From Saussurea involucrata (taxonomy: Eukaryota > Streptophyta > Magnoliopsida > Asterales > Asteraceae), in contig CM066321.1 in the NCBI GenBank assembly GCA_033807775.1, positions 248,918,422 to 248,982,421 on the forward strand: a stretch of 64,000 nucleotides of DNA. The letters are read 5' to 3'. Position numbers and translations under genes: made by a program. The notes beneath the pieces were generated by a model that was not told the DNA's origin, did not search any database, and saw only the letters and a program-made list of their open reading frames with translations. Below are positions 43,022 through 52,721 of this stretch, one piece after another; the first letter of the stretch is position 1; every line of letters begins with the position of its first letter.

Positions 43022-43549
43022 TGTAAAAACAGGATCTAATCTTACAATCAATATAGAAAGCAGTAATTGAGAAGTTGTTTGATCAAGCCCAATTGTATTC
43101 AATGATGAACATAATTACAGATCTAAGAGAAAGAGAATCTCAAAGATTACAAAGAATGAATAGAAAGTTATACGGGAAAAATCAATCATTTAGCAACGTA
43201 GAGCTAACTACTATTTATACTGCAACGGACATCTTAAAGCTACAGTACAAATAAGAAAGACTAATAAGAACATAACACGTGTCCTAATTAGTTTATAAAA
43301 TACTAAGTAAAGTATCTCGTCATAAGTTCTGAACAGGTAGTTCAGAACTTCTGAACATTCTTCTGATAAAGCTTCTCAGATCTTCTGACTTCTTAACTCA
43401 GACATCTGACTTCTCTTTCCAGACTTGATTTCACTGATCAATACTTCTGAGCTTTCACAGTCAGACCTCTGACTTCTCTACTCAGAACATCTGAGTCTTC
43501 TTATCAGATCTTCAACACTTGGTTTATTGACAAAACTTCAGATCTAACA
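43022..43549 (-). repeat. Element J 3' LTR
   Basis: 528 bp; minus strand TGTTAGATCTGAAG...CCTGTTTTTACA; TATAAATA at 43219-43212 (minus). Polypurine tract AAAAAGGGGGAGAT at 43563-43550 abuts it. Contains several CAGAAGTTCTGA-like palindromes. Confidence 0.95.
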
Positions 43550-43564
43550 ATCTCCCCCTTTTTG

Positions 43565-46500
43565 TCAAATAAACTTAAACTTTGCATCATCCAGTTCTTT
43601 CAGAGCAGGAACAATTTTCTGAAGTAGCACATTTCTCAGATTAAGCCTCTTATCAATTTTGTCAATGATTTCTTGAATAATTTCAACTTGCTGATTGATT
43701 ACTTCTTGAGTCATGTTTGCTTCCTTCACTTTCAACATCTTTTTCTCCAAATTATGTTTTATGATTCTTAAAGTTCCAGAACAGTATTTTGCGGTTTCCT
43801 TTGCTCTGAAGAAAATCTTTCCACTTTTGTTTTTCAAAAATACTCCTAAATCTGGATATTTGTGAACACTTCCAGTCTTTAACTTCTTTTTCTGTTCATG
43901 ATCTGTGTTGGGATTTGCCAGATAAACACATGACTTTTGTAAGTACAAAGCTATTTGAAAGTCTGTATAACAGTGCCACCTTAAGATGTAGAACATGGCC
44001 TCAATTACCACACTTCTGGCCTTCCTTTCATTTCTGTCTTTGCTCGACTCTTTGAAGCATAGAAAGCTGTGTAATCTGTAGAAGTCAACTACTGATAGCT
44101 TCTCAAAATCTGCATCAGTAAAGTAATAAACCTTGCCATCTTCTCTCAGAACTTCAAAAGATAAGTACTCCATCTTTCTGAATTTCTTAACCCTCAATTC
44201 TCTGATTCTAGTAATTAAAAAATCTGAGTAAACGGCTTGCTTTGTTTTGCCAAGACATCTTAATTTTTCAGCCAACCAGATCTGAGTCTCCTTAGGTCTA
44301 TCATAATACACATCCAAGAATTGTACTTCTTTTGGTTTGAAGAACTCAGGTAAATCAAATTCAAGAAAGTATCCATTTAGATCAATGGATATTTCATCTT
44401 CTTTTGGTTAAGACTGTTCAGCTTGATCAAAACTAGTTATCTGCACATTCTGAGATGTTGTGTTCTGCACTTCTTCAACTTCATCTGACAAAATTTCATT
44501 CACTTCATACTCAGCAGGAAACACAAAATCATTATGTAGAATCTTTTTGGGATTCACCTCAGATAGCAAACATTCACTACTGTTTCTGATTTTTCTTCTA
44601 AGATCCAACCTCCTCTTCACACAGTTTATACATCTCTTCTTTAAACTCTCTTTTTCAGTTTCCACACTTACTTCCATTTTAATCAACAACCAATTCAGAG
44701 TTGCATCACTGTACTTTACCAACTCTTTTAATCTGAACAGTTCAAGCCTTTCGTGAACTATATATGTGAACCCTTCTGTCTCCATTCCTTCATTCACAAA
44801 TCCCTTCAAATGCAAATCAACTTCTGTTTTCTTTGTGGGAGAACTCAGATTACACTTTTCTTTTCTTTCATCAATAGCTAATTGGAAGTCATACAAGTAT
44901 ATATTTCTGACATAAATACCCAGAAGTCTTCTGCATTCAATTTCTATCAAGGCTTCTTCAGTGCTAGCAAAGAACTTGACTAGAAAGATCTGATCATCAA
45001 GAGTCAATCTGTGAAAATCAAAAGTAGACATGGAAACCTTTGTATTTCTTTCTTTCAGTACTTCCATTCTAACAAACATTAAACCATTGAATTCATCTTG
45101 TTGAAACATCAGAACTTTCTCAATTCTTTTCTGAATATACAGTTTTGAGTCAGGAACTCTGAACCTGTTAGAAGCTTCTGAGTAGACCATCTGAGCTCTG
45201 TCATCCATAAAACCATCAATGTTACTTTCCAAAGGCTCATACTCTCCTTCTGTGTAGTAGAGATTATCATATATTTCCTCAGGAAAGATATCATCATGAA
45301 ATTGTCTGGCTAATGGCACATCACTTAACTCTAGAATGAAATCACATACAGGTTCTTCTAGTCTTTGCAATTTAATCTTTGGGATCTCAATTGGTTTTCT
45401 GAATACATACTCAGAAGGCATAAAGAAGTCTTTCACTTTCACATACTCTTCTTCTGTATTTAACTCATCACAAAAGTTAAATCTAAAATCATCTTCAAAA
45501 TCCTGAGTATAATTCACAGTTCTGTCTTCTTCTCCCATTAGATCAATAGGTCTTACCATTTTTATTCCTTGCTGAACTTTTTGAACATTCAAAGCTCTGA
45601 CTAAATTATTATGCATCCTTCTGATCAACTCTTCACTTAACCTCCTTTCTTTTAATTCAGAATCCGTCATATTTTCTTTGTTATACACCACAATATCTGT
45701 ACACATGTTGACCACTTCACTTTCCACTGTCTTTTCTGATCTCAATACAGATTCCTCAATAGCTTCAGTTTCATCTGAGTTTCCTTCCATTTCTATGTCT
45801 AAGTTCAATTCCTCTGTTTTATCTGAATCACCACCATCTGTACTTTCCAACTCCATTTCCTCTGTATCTGAGCTATCAATCTGAACTATTTGAGTTATTG
45901 CCTTTAAATTTTCCTGTGTCTGATCTTCTGAACTTTTTGTACTAGCTAATTGCATATCTGCCATCTCAAAATCTTCTATGCCAATATCATCATCAGAACT
46001 TAACCTTTGTCTTTTCTCCCCCTTTTGGTGATCATGAGGCTCATTATCATCAAACTTTCTTTTCAAGTTCTGATTAAAAGTAACTTCAGGTTCAGCTTCT
46101 GCAATAGGAACAGGATCAAGAGGCTTTGAAGTAGAAGCCAATGATACACTCAGTGCTTTCAGTATAGATTCCTGCATACCTTGCATTTGTTTTAACATAT
46201 CTTTTTGAAAACCATACATTATATCCATGATCTCCTTTTTGTGAGAATCCAAGGATTTCTTTACATCATCTACTTTGGTTTCAACAGAAATCAACTTTTT
46301 CTCCAACACAACTTTCAAATCTGACAACTCATCATTCAAATCCTCCACCTTCTTCTCCAAATTTTCACTTTTTCCCCCATCTCCTTGTTTTGTTTCTGAA
46401 TCTTTTCAAATTCAGAAGTTTCTAACAGTGAACCTGAACCAACAGATGGTCCAGTTTTCATGTGCCCAGAGAGCTCATGGCCTGTAGATAACACACAGTC

Positions 46501-48239
46501 ATCTTGTACAACAGATGCACGTTTAAATGAGGCTTTTGTAATGTTCACCTCACCAGGACTTCCATCCAATCCTCGACACCCAACATTAGGTATGTCTATG
46601 AATGTTGTTTCAGGAATACGAAATTCCTGATTTGTGCAAGTGTCAGAAGGAATTTCAGGCTCAATATGAATAGGACTGTGATATTCAGACTCAATGTGTT
46701 GAAAAATAAATTGGGATTTATCACCTCCCTCCAAATGAGTTTGGGATGGTTCCCCGGATTTGTGTGAAACAGTAGCATGTTGAAATGCTTCTGAGTGGAT
46801 ATGGATGGGTTGTTCAAGATCCACCACTAGGTCAATGGTGTTTGTTGCAATATTGGACACCAAGAGATGTGAACCAATAGCATTTGTGGTTACCTGGTCA
46901 AGATTAGCTGGTTCAGAGGCATCTCTTTCTATTTGAACCTCTGTTGACAATCTCTCATCCTCAGCACTCTCATTCTGTTTTCCTTACCAAATCTAACCAA
47001 GCTCTCAGAATTTTCCCTCTCAGGTCTCTCAGAATGTTCACCCATCTGAACATCCTCCCCCTCTCTAATTCGACTAGACCCCTCACCTCTCTTCTCGGGT
47101 TGGTCCTCTTGGGTAGGGATTTGAGGTAATTCAATTCCCATAGAGGTGCAATAAGCTTTTAAAATCTCACTCTCCCTTGGAATATAGTTCCTAAGTGATT
47201 TTGGCAATAGTTTATGATTGAGATAGTTTTCAAGTCTTGTTACTGAGGTCATCTTACCCAAATAAAATGTAGGACCATGCTCTTCATTTGTTCTTCTTGA
47301 GATTGTTCTGTTTTCCTGCATGGCATACCAAATAACAATTTGCCAGTACCTTATGTAAGGAATGTATGTCAGTGGAGCATCCTTTGTTTTCTTCTGAATT
47401 GCTTTCTGATTCTTCTCAAATGTATTCTTCATATCTTCCCAAAGTATTAAAGTAGAGTCATAATGCCTATTCTTCACTAAACCCTGAAATATCTGAAGAA
47501 TTTGTTTAGAACCATGATCAGTAGAACTATTCTTCCCTGACAAACATTTATTTACCACATGAAAGAAGCAAGCCCAAATAGGTGGTAATTTGTTTCTTCT
47601 GAACAAACTAAGAGTCCTCAATCCTTCATTGTATCCCAACTTCATAAACTCTGCTATTAGTTCCTCTGTTAAGGGTGAGTCCTCAAAATCTGTCCTTCTT
47701 TGTACATCATCTTTCTCTGGTAAATTCAGCATTTCTCTTAGTGCAGAAATAGATAAGGCAAATGTCACTCCTCCAATTTCAGACACAAACTTATTATCTT
47801 CTAACCTAAGATGTTTCCACCATTGTTGTATGTACTGAACAGGCACATTTTTACTTCTTGTAAACCATTTTCTGTACGGATGATGTTTGAATAACTCCAT
47901 GATAATTCTGTGTTCAGGCTTAAAACGGCTTTCCTCAAATAATATAACACAGTTATTTTCAGATAATTTCAGCCATTCACTCTCAGGAACAATTCTTTCC
48001 ACTAAAATAGGTCTATCTGACATAATAGAACCTGCAGCACTTTGTTCATGTTCAATATTAACATTTACCTCATCCGCATTTCCTTCAGATTCACCAATTT
48101 GTTCATCTTCTCCATCATTTCTTATTGCTTCTTCCTCTACAGCTCTATTCTGTACTTCATCATTATCCGAATCAGATGAATCCATTATCGATTTTGTAGA
48201 GTGTAGCGAAATTTGACCACTCCTTTGTATTCTAGACAT
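43565..48239 (-). pseudogene. Element J aORF
   Basis: The ATG at 48239 (MSRIQRSGQISLHSTKS) opens about 1550 residues, ending DDAKFKFI beside the polypurine tract. Order: acidic N-terminus; helical domain (EESRFKPEHRIIMELF, QQWWKHLRLEDNKF, LPPIWACFFHVVNKCL, IPYIRYWQIVIWYAM) at about residues 75-330; Gln/Ser-rich part; coiled coil (VEDLNDELSDLKVVLEKKL); acidic part; then two consecutive copies of one C-terminal domain (about 44470-45050 and 43570-44170). Lesions are frameshifts near 46950 and 46370 (a G/C run) and TAA at 44408. No signal peptide or membrane segment is seen. Function unknown; the env-like label is positional only. Confidence 0.75.
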
Positions 48240-49019
48240 GATTTAAGAAGAAAACAAATTCAAAGAACTCAGGATTTGATTCGTATCTCACTTTTCGCTC
48301 TGGAATTTGAAAAGATTTGAAATAGGGATTTTAAGACCTATTTAAAATCCGCGAAGTTGAAAGGTTTAACGGAAAAGCGAAATCAATGTTATAACGGAGT
48401 CAACACATTTGAAATGCCACAGGGGATTTAAATGAAATGTGTGGCATAATCAAACAAATATGAAGCTGACACGTGTTAGTGGATAGAATTTTGACTCAAG
48501 TCAAAGATCTGAATAACACGCTCTGATGTTTTGACTTTTCTTTATCAGATATCTGATTGTTCTTCTCAGAAGAATTTTACCTTGTAACCAAAATGTCATT
48601 TAAAATCAACTTCTGACAAATATAAAACATTTTGATTATTCAGAAGAGGTTTGAACAGATAGAAACACTTTTTATCATCAAAATTCTGTTCATATTATGA
48701 TGAATTAAAAAGTCATTTAAACTCTTATATCTGAAAAAAAAATTAATTCAGATATAGTTTGAATAACAACAAAATTTATCATGAAAAGCTTGTTCTTCTT
48801 AGAATAATCAGAGATAGAAAATGGAAGCAAATCTTTTAAGCATCACAAAATGATTTCCAAAGGAATTTTGATGCTCCCCCTTGACTTGAGCATGCATTTG
48901 ACTATTAATGATACATAAAGATGAGATGAAAAGATAATAGAAGAAGCATAATCCACATAGTTGAAGTATTTTAATTTCTCAAAAATAAATTTTTGAAAGC
49001 TAGATTACTGATGTATCGA
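48240..49019 (-). promoter_or_regulatory. Promoter-like spacer before element J aORF
   Basis: Minus strand: a G-box ACACGTGTCA (CACGTG at 48475-48470), then GGATTTTAAATAG (TATA-like, about 48350-48338), then the ATG at 48239 about 100 bases on. The block from CGCGGATTTTAAATAG to CCTGAGTT is conserved in element I before its aORF, which is notable for non-coding DNA. Activity is inferred. Confidence 0.5.
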
Positions 49020-49260
49020 CTTAGAATCTCTGACCGTAAGATTCAGAGGATCTGATCTCAAGACTCAGAAGTTCTGACCTCAAGACTCAGAGTTCTGATC
49101 TTAAGACTCAGAAGTTCTGAACTCAAGACTCAGAAGTTCTGAACTCAAGACTCAGAAGTTCTGAACTCAAGACTCAGAAGTTCTGAACTCAAGACTCAGA
49201 AGTTCTGATCTTAGTACTCAGAAATTCTGATTCTTAAGACTCAGAGTTCCGAGTGCACTA
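49020..49260 (-). repeat. 22-bp tandem array with CAGAAGTTCTGA palindrome, element J
   Basis: About eight or nine units of GAACTCAAGACTCAGAAGTTCT (22-bp period measured at 49111 and 49133), some diverged. Element I has only about three units at the same place (60930-61005), so the array has expanded or contracted. Confidence 0.9.
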
Positions 49261-49311
49261 CTCAGACAATTTTACTTAGAAAAATTTAGCATTTTTAAGA
49301 AAAAAATATTT

Positions 49312-50016
49312 TCAATTAAGCAGATTAAGCATTCCTATTTTACATATGAGAAAAGAAAACCTTTTGTGATCAAGAGGCTTTGTGAACAAGTCAGCCAATT
49401 GATACTTTGTATGCACAAAGTGCATCTCTATAGTTTCTTTTTCCACATAGTCCTTTATAAAATGATACCTCACATCTATATGTTTAGTTTTTGAATGTTG
49501 AACAGGGTTCTGAGTAATGGCAATTGCACTTTCTGAGTCACAATAGATGGGAATCTTGTTAAGCTGATATCCATAGTCCATGAGTTGTGTTCTCATCCAC
49601 AATGTTTGAGAGCATGAAGCAGCAGCAGCAACATACTCTGCTTCAGCAGTTGAAGTGGATACACAATTCTGCTTCTTTGATGCCTAACTCACTATTTTAT
49701 CTCCCAAAAAGTGACAAGCACCAGATGTACTCTTTCTGTCCAACCTACTTCCTGCATGATCAGCATCAGTGAAAGCAGTCAATTTGAAGTCAGTTTCTTT
49801 TGGATACCATAAACCTAGATCAGGTGTTCCTTTGAGATATCTTAAAATCCTTTTGACAGCCAACATATGTGATTCTTTCGGGTTAGATTGAAATCTAGCA
49901 CAGAAACAGGTAGAAAACATGATATCTGGTCTACTTGCAGTCAAATAAAGTAATGATCCAATCATGCCTCTATAAAGTTTGATATCTGCTGAAACACCTT
50001 TGAGATCAGCATCTAA
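49312..50016 (-). pseudogene. Element J RNase H
   Basis: Copia RNase H: FTDADHAGSRLDRKSTSGACHF, TSTAEAEYVAA (read through the break), IPIYCDSESAIAITQNP, TKHIDVRYHFIKDYV and LADLFTKPLDHKRF, ending GMLNLLN at 49312. One TAG at 49684-49686 replaces the Trp of the VSWASKKQ motif (TGG to TAG). It belongs to the pol frame of 50017-52713 and is separated by a TAG at 50017. Confidence 0.92.
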
Positions 50017-52713
50017 CTATATGTTAGTTGCCATAGGTGTTCTCATAGAAGCACAATCAGACATTTTGAACTTTTTCAGAATATCTCTGACATATTTTCC
50101 TTGATTTATAAAAATACCTTTTGGTAATTGTTTGACTTGAAGACCAAGGAAAAAATTCAGTTCACCCATCATGCTCATTTCAAATTCAGATGACATGATT
50201 TTTGAAAAATTATCACATAATTCTGGACTGGTAGAACCAAATATTATGTCATCAACATAAATCTGAATCAGAATCAAATCATCACCCTGTTTCTTTAAAA
50301 ACAAAGTTGTGTCAATCTTACCTTTCTTGAATCCTGATCCTAACAAGTGTTTAGTAAGAGTGTCATACCAGGCTCGTGGTGCTTGTTTTAGACCATATAA
50401 AGCTTTGTCTAAAATATAAACATGATCAGGGAATTCTGGATCAACAAAACCTTCAGGTTGATGGACATACACCTCTTCATTAAGGTTGCCATTTAGAAAG
50501 GCTGATTTGACATCCATTTGATACACCTTGAAGTTTTTATGTGCAGCATAGGCTAAAAATATTCTGATTGCCTCTATTCTTGCCACTGGCGCAAATGTCT
50601 CATCATAATCAATTCCCTCTTGTTGACAGTATCCCTTAGCAACCAATCTTGCCTTGTTTCTGATGACAACACCTGATTCATCCTTTTTGTTTCTGAACAC
50701 CCATTTAGTTCCAATAATAGATTTACCTTCAGTCTTTGGGATGAGTCTCCAAACTTTATTTCTTTCAAATTGAAGCAATTCCTCTTGCATTGCTGAAATC
50801 CAGTCCGGATCCTCTAAGGCTTCATTAGATTTCTTTGGTTCAATCACACTCAAGAAACCAGCAAACATTGCTTCATTTGCTGTAGCTGATCTGGTTTTTA
50901 CTCCTGCTGAAGGATCACCTATTACTTGATGAATAGGATGATTTTTAGTCCATTTATTTGCACTAGGAAGTACATCAATCTCTGAATAATTGTTGTTTGC
51001 ATCATTCTCATCAATGATTGCTTGTAATTCTGAACTGTCCCCTTGTTCTGATGTATGAGTAGGAGTCATATCCAAGTTTGGGTTCTGATTAATGAAGTCA
51101 GAATTCTGAGTGACTTGTTCAGAGTTCTGAGTATAAGAATCAGAATTCTGATTACAAGGTTCGGAATTTTCACCACTTGTATTTATTAGATTTGGACATT
51201 CCTCTGATGGACCTTTGTCAAAAATTACAGTTGATTGAACTATTTCTGGAGTCTTATTTTTCATCTCTTTGACCATCTTTGGGTTTTCATATTCTGCATA
51301 AGAATCAGAAATTAGTTCACTAAAAGCATCCTTAAACAGTAAATTGAGTTCTGAACAAATAGGATTAGAATCTGTATCAGAAGTCATTTTTGTCTTGTTC
51401 AGCATGAGTTCTGAACTGTCTTGTTCAGAAGTCCGCATTCTGGCTTCATCAAAAGTTACATTTATGCTCTCCATCATCCTCTTGGTTCTTCTATTGTAGA
51501 TTCTGAATGCTTTGGAAGTTAAAGAATAACCCACAAAGTATCCTTCATCTGCCTTTTTATCGAATTTGGCAAGATTTTCTCTGTCTCTAAGAACATAGCA
51601 CCTGCAACCAAAAACATGAAAGAATTTGATTAATGGTTTTCTTTTATTTATCAGTTCATAAGCAGTCTTATTTAATCTCTTATTGATTAAAGTTCTATTC
51701 TGTGTAAAACAAGCAGTTGCAATTGCTTCAGCCCATAGGAAAGTAGGAAGATTTGCATAAGCCAGCATTGTTCTCGCAGCTTCAACTAGAGTTCTATTCT
51801 TCCTTTCAACAACACCATTTTGTTGAGGAGTTCTGACAGCAGAAAAATTGTGAGAAATCCCAGAATTTTCTAAAAAATTCTGAAGAGTCTCATTTCTGAA
51901 CTCTGTTCCATTATCACTTCTGATTTTCTGAACTGGAAGTTGTAAGAGAACTTGAATCCTTTTGATAAAATTTATCAATGTAGTAGCAGCTTCTGACTTA
52001 GCTCTTAGGAACTCAACCCATGTGTATCTGGAGAATTCATCAACAATCACAAGCATATATTTCTTTCCTCCCATAGATTGAACTGAAATTGGACCACAAA
52101 GATCAGTATGAATCATTTCTAATGGTGCTTTGCAAGATGAGTCCATTTTTAATTTGTGAGAACTTTTTTTCATCTTGCCCATTTCACAAGCTGAGCATAA
52201 GGATTCTTTTTCAAATTTAAGCTTTGGTAAGCCTTTAACCAGATGTTTTGCAACGAGATTATTAAGATCTTTGAAATTCAGATGAGAACATCTTTTGTGC
52301 CAAAGCCAGCATTCATTTGCAGTTGATTTTGATAAAAGACAGACTGTATTTAATGTTTTCAATTTTGAAAAATTAACTACAAATAAGTCCATATGTCTTT
52401 TGGCCCAGAAGACTTTAACATCATTTTCAGTTAAAATCATGCAACCTGTTATTTGAAACTTAATTTGACAAAGACTGTCTAAAAACTGACTTATGCTGAA
52501 AAGATTATGCTGTAATCCTTCAACATAGAAAACTTTTTGGATAGTCAGATCCCCTTTAGTTAAATCCCCATAACCTTTGACTTGTCCTTTGCTGTTATTT
52601 CCAAAGTTTACTGCTCCTCCAGCCTTTTCTGTGAAGTTTGATAGAAAAGACTTCTGACCTGTCATGTGTCTTGAAGCTCCTGAATCTAAAAACCACACAT
52701 GACAGCCCTGCAA
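50017..52713 (-). CDS. Element J pol: protease, integrase and RT
   Basis: One open frame of about 898 codons. Protease FLDSGASRHMTG near residue 10; GAG-pre-integrase WLWHKRCSHLNF...LCSACEMGK near 135-185; integrase core with D in MIHTDLCGP, D in KIRSDNGTEF and E in NGVVERKNRT; Gln/Asn/Ser linker; RT with GTKWVFRNKK, GIDYDETFAPVARIEAIR, YQMDVKSAFLNG, LYGLKQAPRAWYDTL and YVDDIIFGS. All catalytic residues are present. TAG at 50017 replaces Lys and cuts off RNase H. There is no ATG at the start: the frame opens straight after the gag stop, and the first residue given is a TTG codon. Confidence 0.93.
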   Translation of the reverse strand: MQGCHVWFLDSGASRHMTGQKSFLSNFTEKAGGAVNFGNNSKGQVKGYGDLTKGDLTIQKVFYVEGLQHNLFSISQFLDSLCQIKFQITGCMILTENDVKVFWAKRHMDLFVVNFSKLKTLNTVCLLSKSTANECWLWHKRCSHLNFKDLNNLVAKHLVKGLPKLKFEKESLCSACEMGKMKKSSHKLKMDSSCKAPLEMIHTDLCGPISVQSMGGKKYMLVIVDEFSRYTWVEFLRAKSEAATTLINFIKRIQVLLQLPVQKIRSDNGTEFRNETLQNFLENSGISHNFSAVRTPQQNGVVERKNRTLVEAARTMLAYANLPTFLWAEAIATACFTQNRTLINKRLNKTAYELINKRKPLIKFFHVFGCRCYVLRDRENLAKFDKKADEGYFVGYSLTSKAFRIYNRRTKRMMESINVTFDEARMRTSEQDSSELMLNKTKMTSDTDSNPICSELNLLFKDAFSELISDSYAEYENPKMVKEMKNKTPEIVQSTVIFDKGPSEECPNLINTSGENSEPCNQNSDSYTQNSEQVTQNSDFINQNPNLDMTPTHTSEQGDSSELQAIIDENDANNNYSEIDVLPSANKWTKNHPIHQVIGDPSAGVKTRSATANEAMFAGFLSVIEPKKSNEALEDPDWISAMQEELLQFERNKVWRLIPKTEGKSIIGTKWVFRNKKDESGVVIRNKARLVAKGYCQQEGIDYDETFAPVARIEAIRIFLAYAAHKNFKVYQMDVKSAFLNGNLNEEVYVHQPEGFVDPEFPDHVYILDKALYGLKQAPRAWYDTLTKHLLGSGFKKGKIDTTLFLKKQGDDLILIQIYVDDIIFGSTSPELCDNFSKIMSSEFEMSMMGELNFFLGLQVKQLPKGIFINQGKYVRDILKKFKMSDCASMRTPMATNI

Positions 52714-52721
52714 AAGGATCA
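52700..52721 (-). other. Gag stop and 3'-splice-like site, element J
   Basis: Minus strand TGATCCTTTTGCAG|GGC. Pol lies in another frame than gag here, but in the same frame as gag in element I because the T run differs by one base. This suggests the linker is not translated. Confidence 0.55.

Noticed and set aside
43565..48239. Envelope glycoprotein
   Set aside because: The position matches the env-like ORF of SIRE elements, but no signal peptide, membrane segment or glycoprotein pattern is visible.
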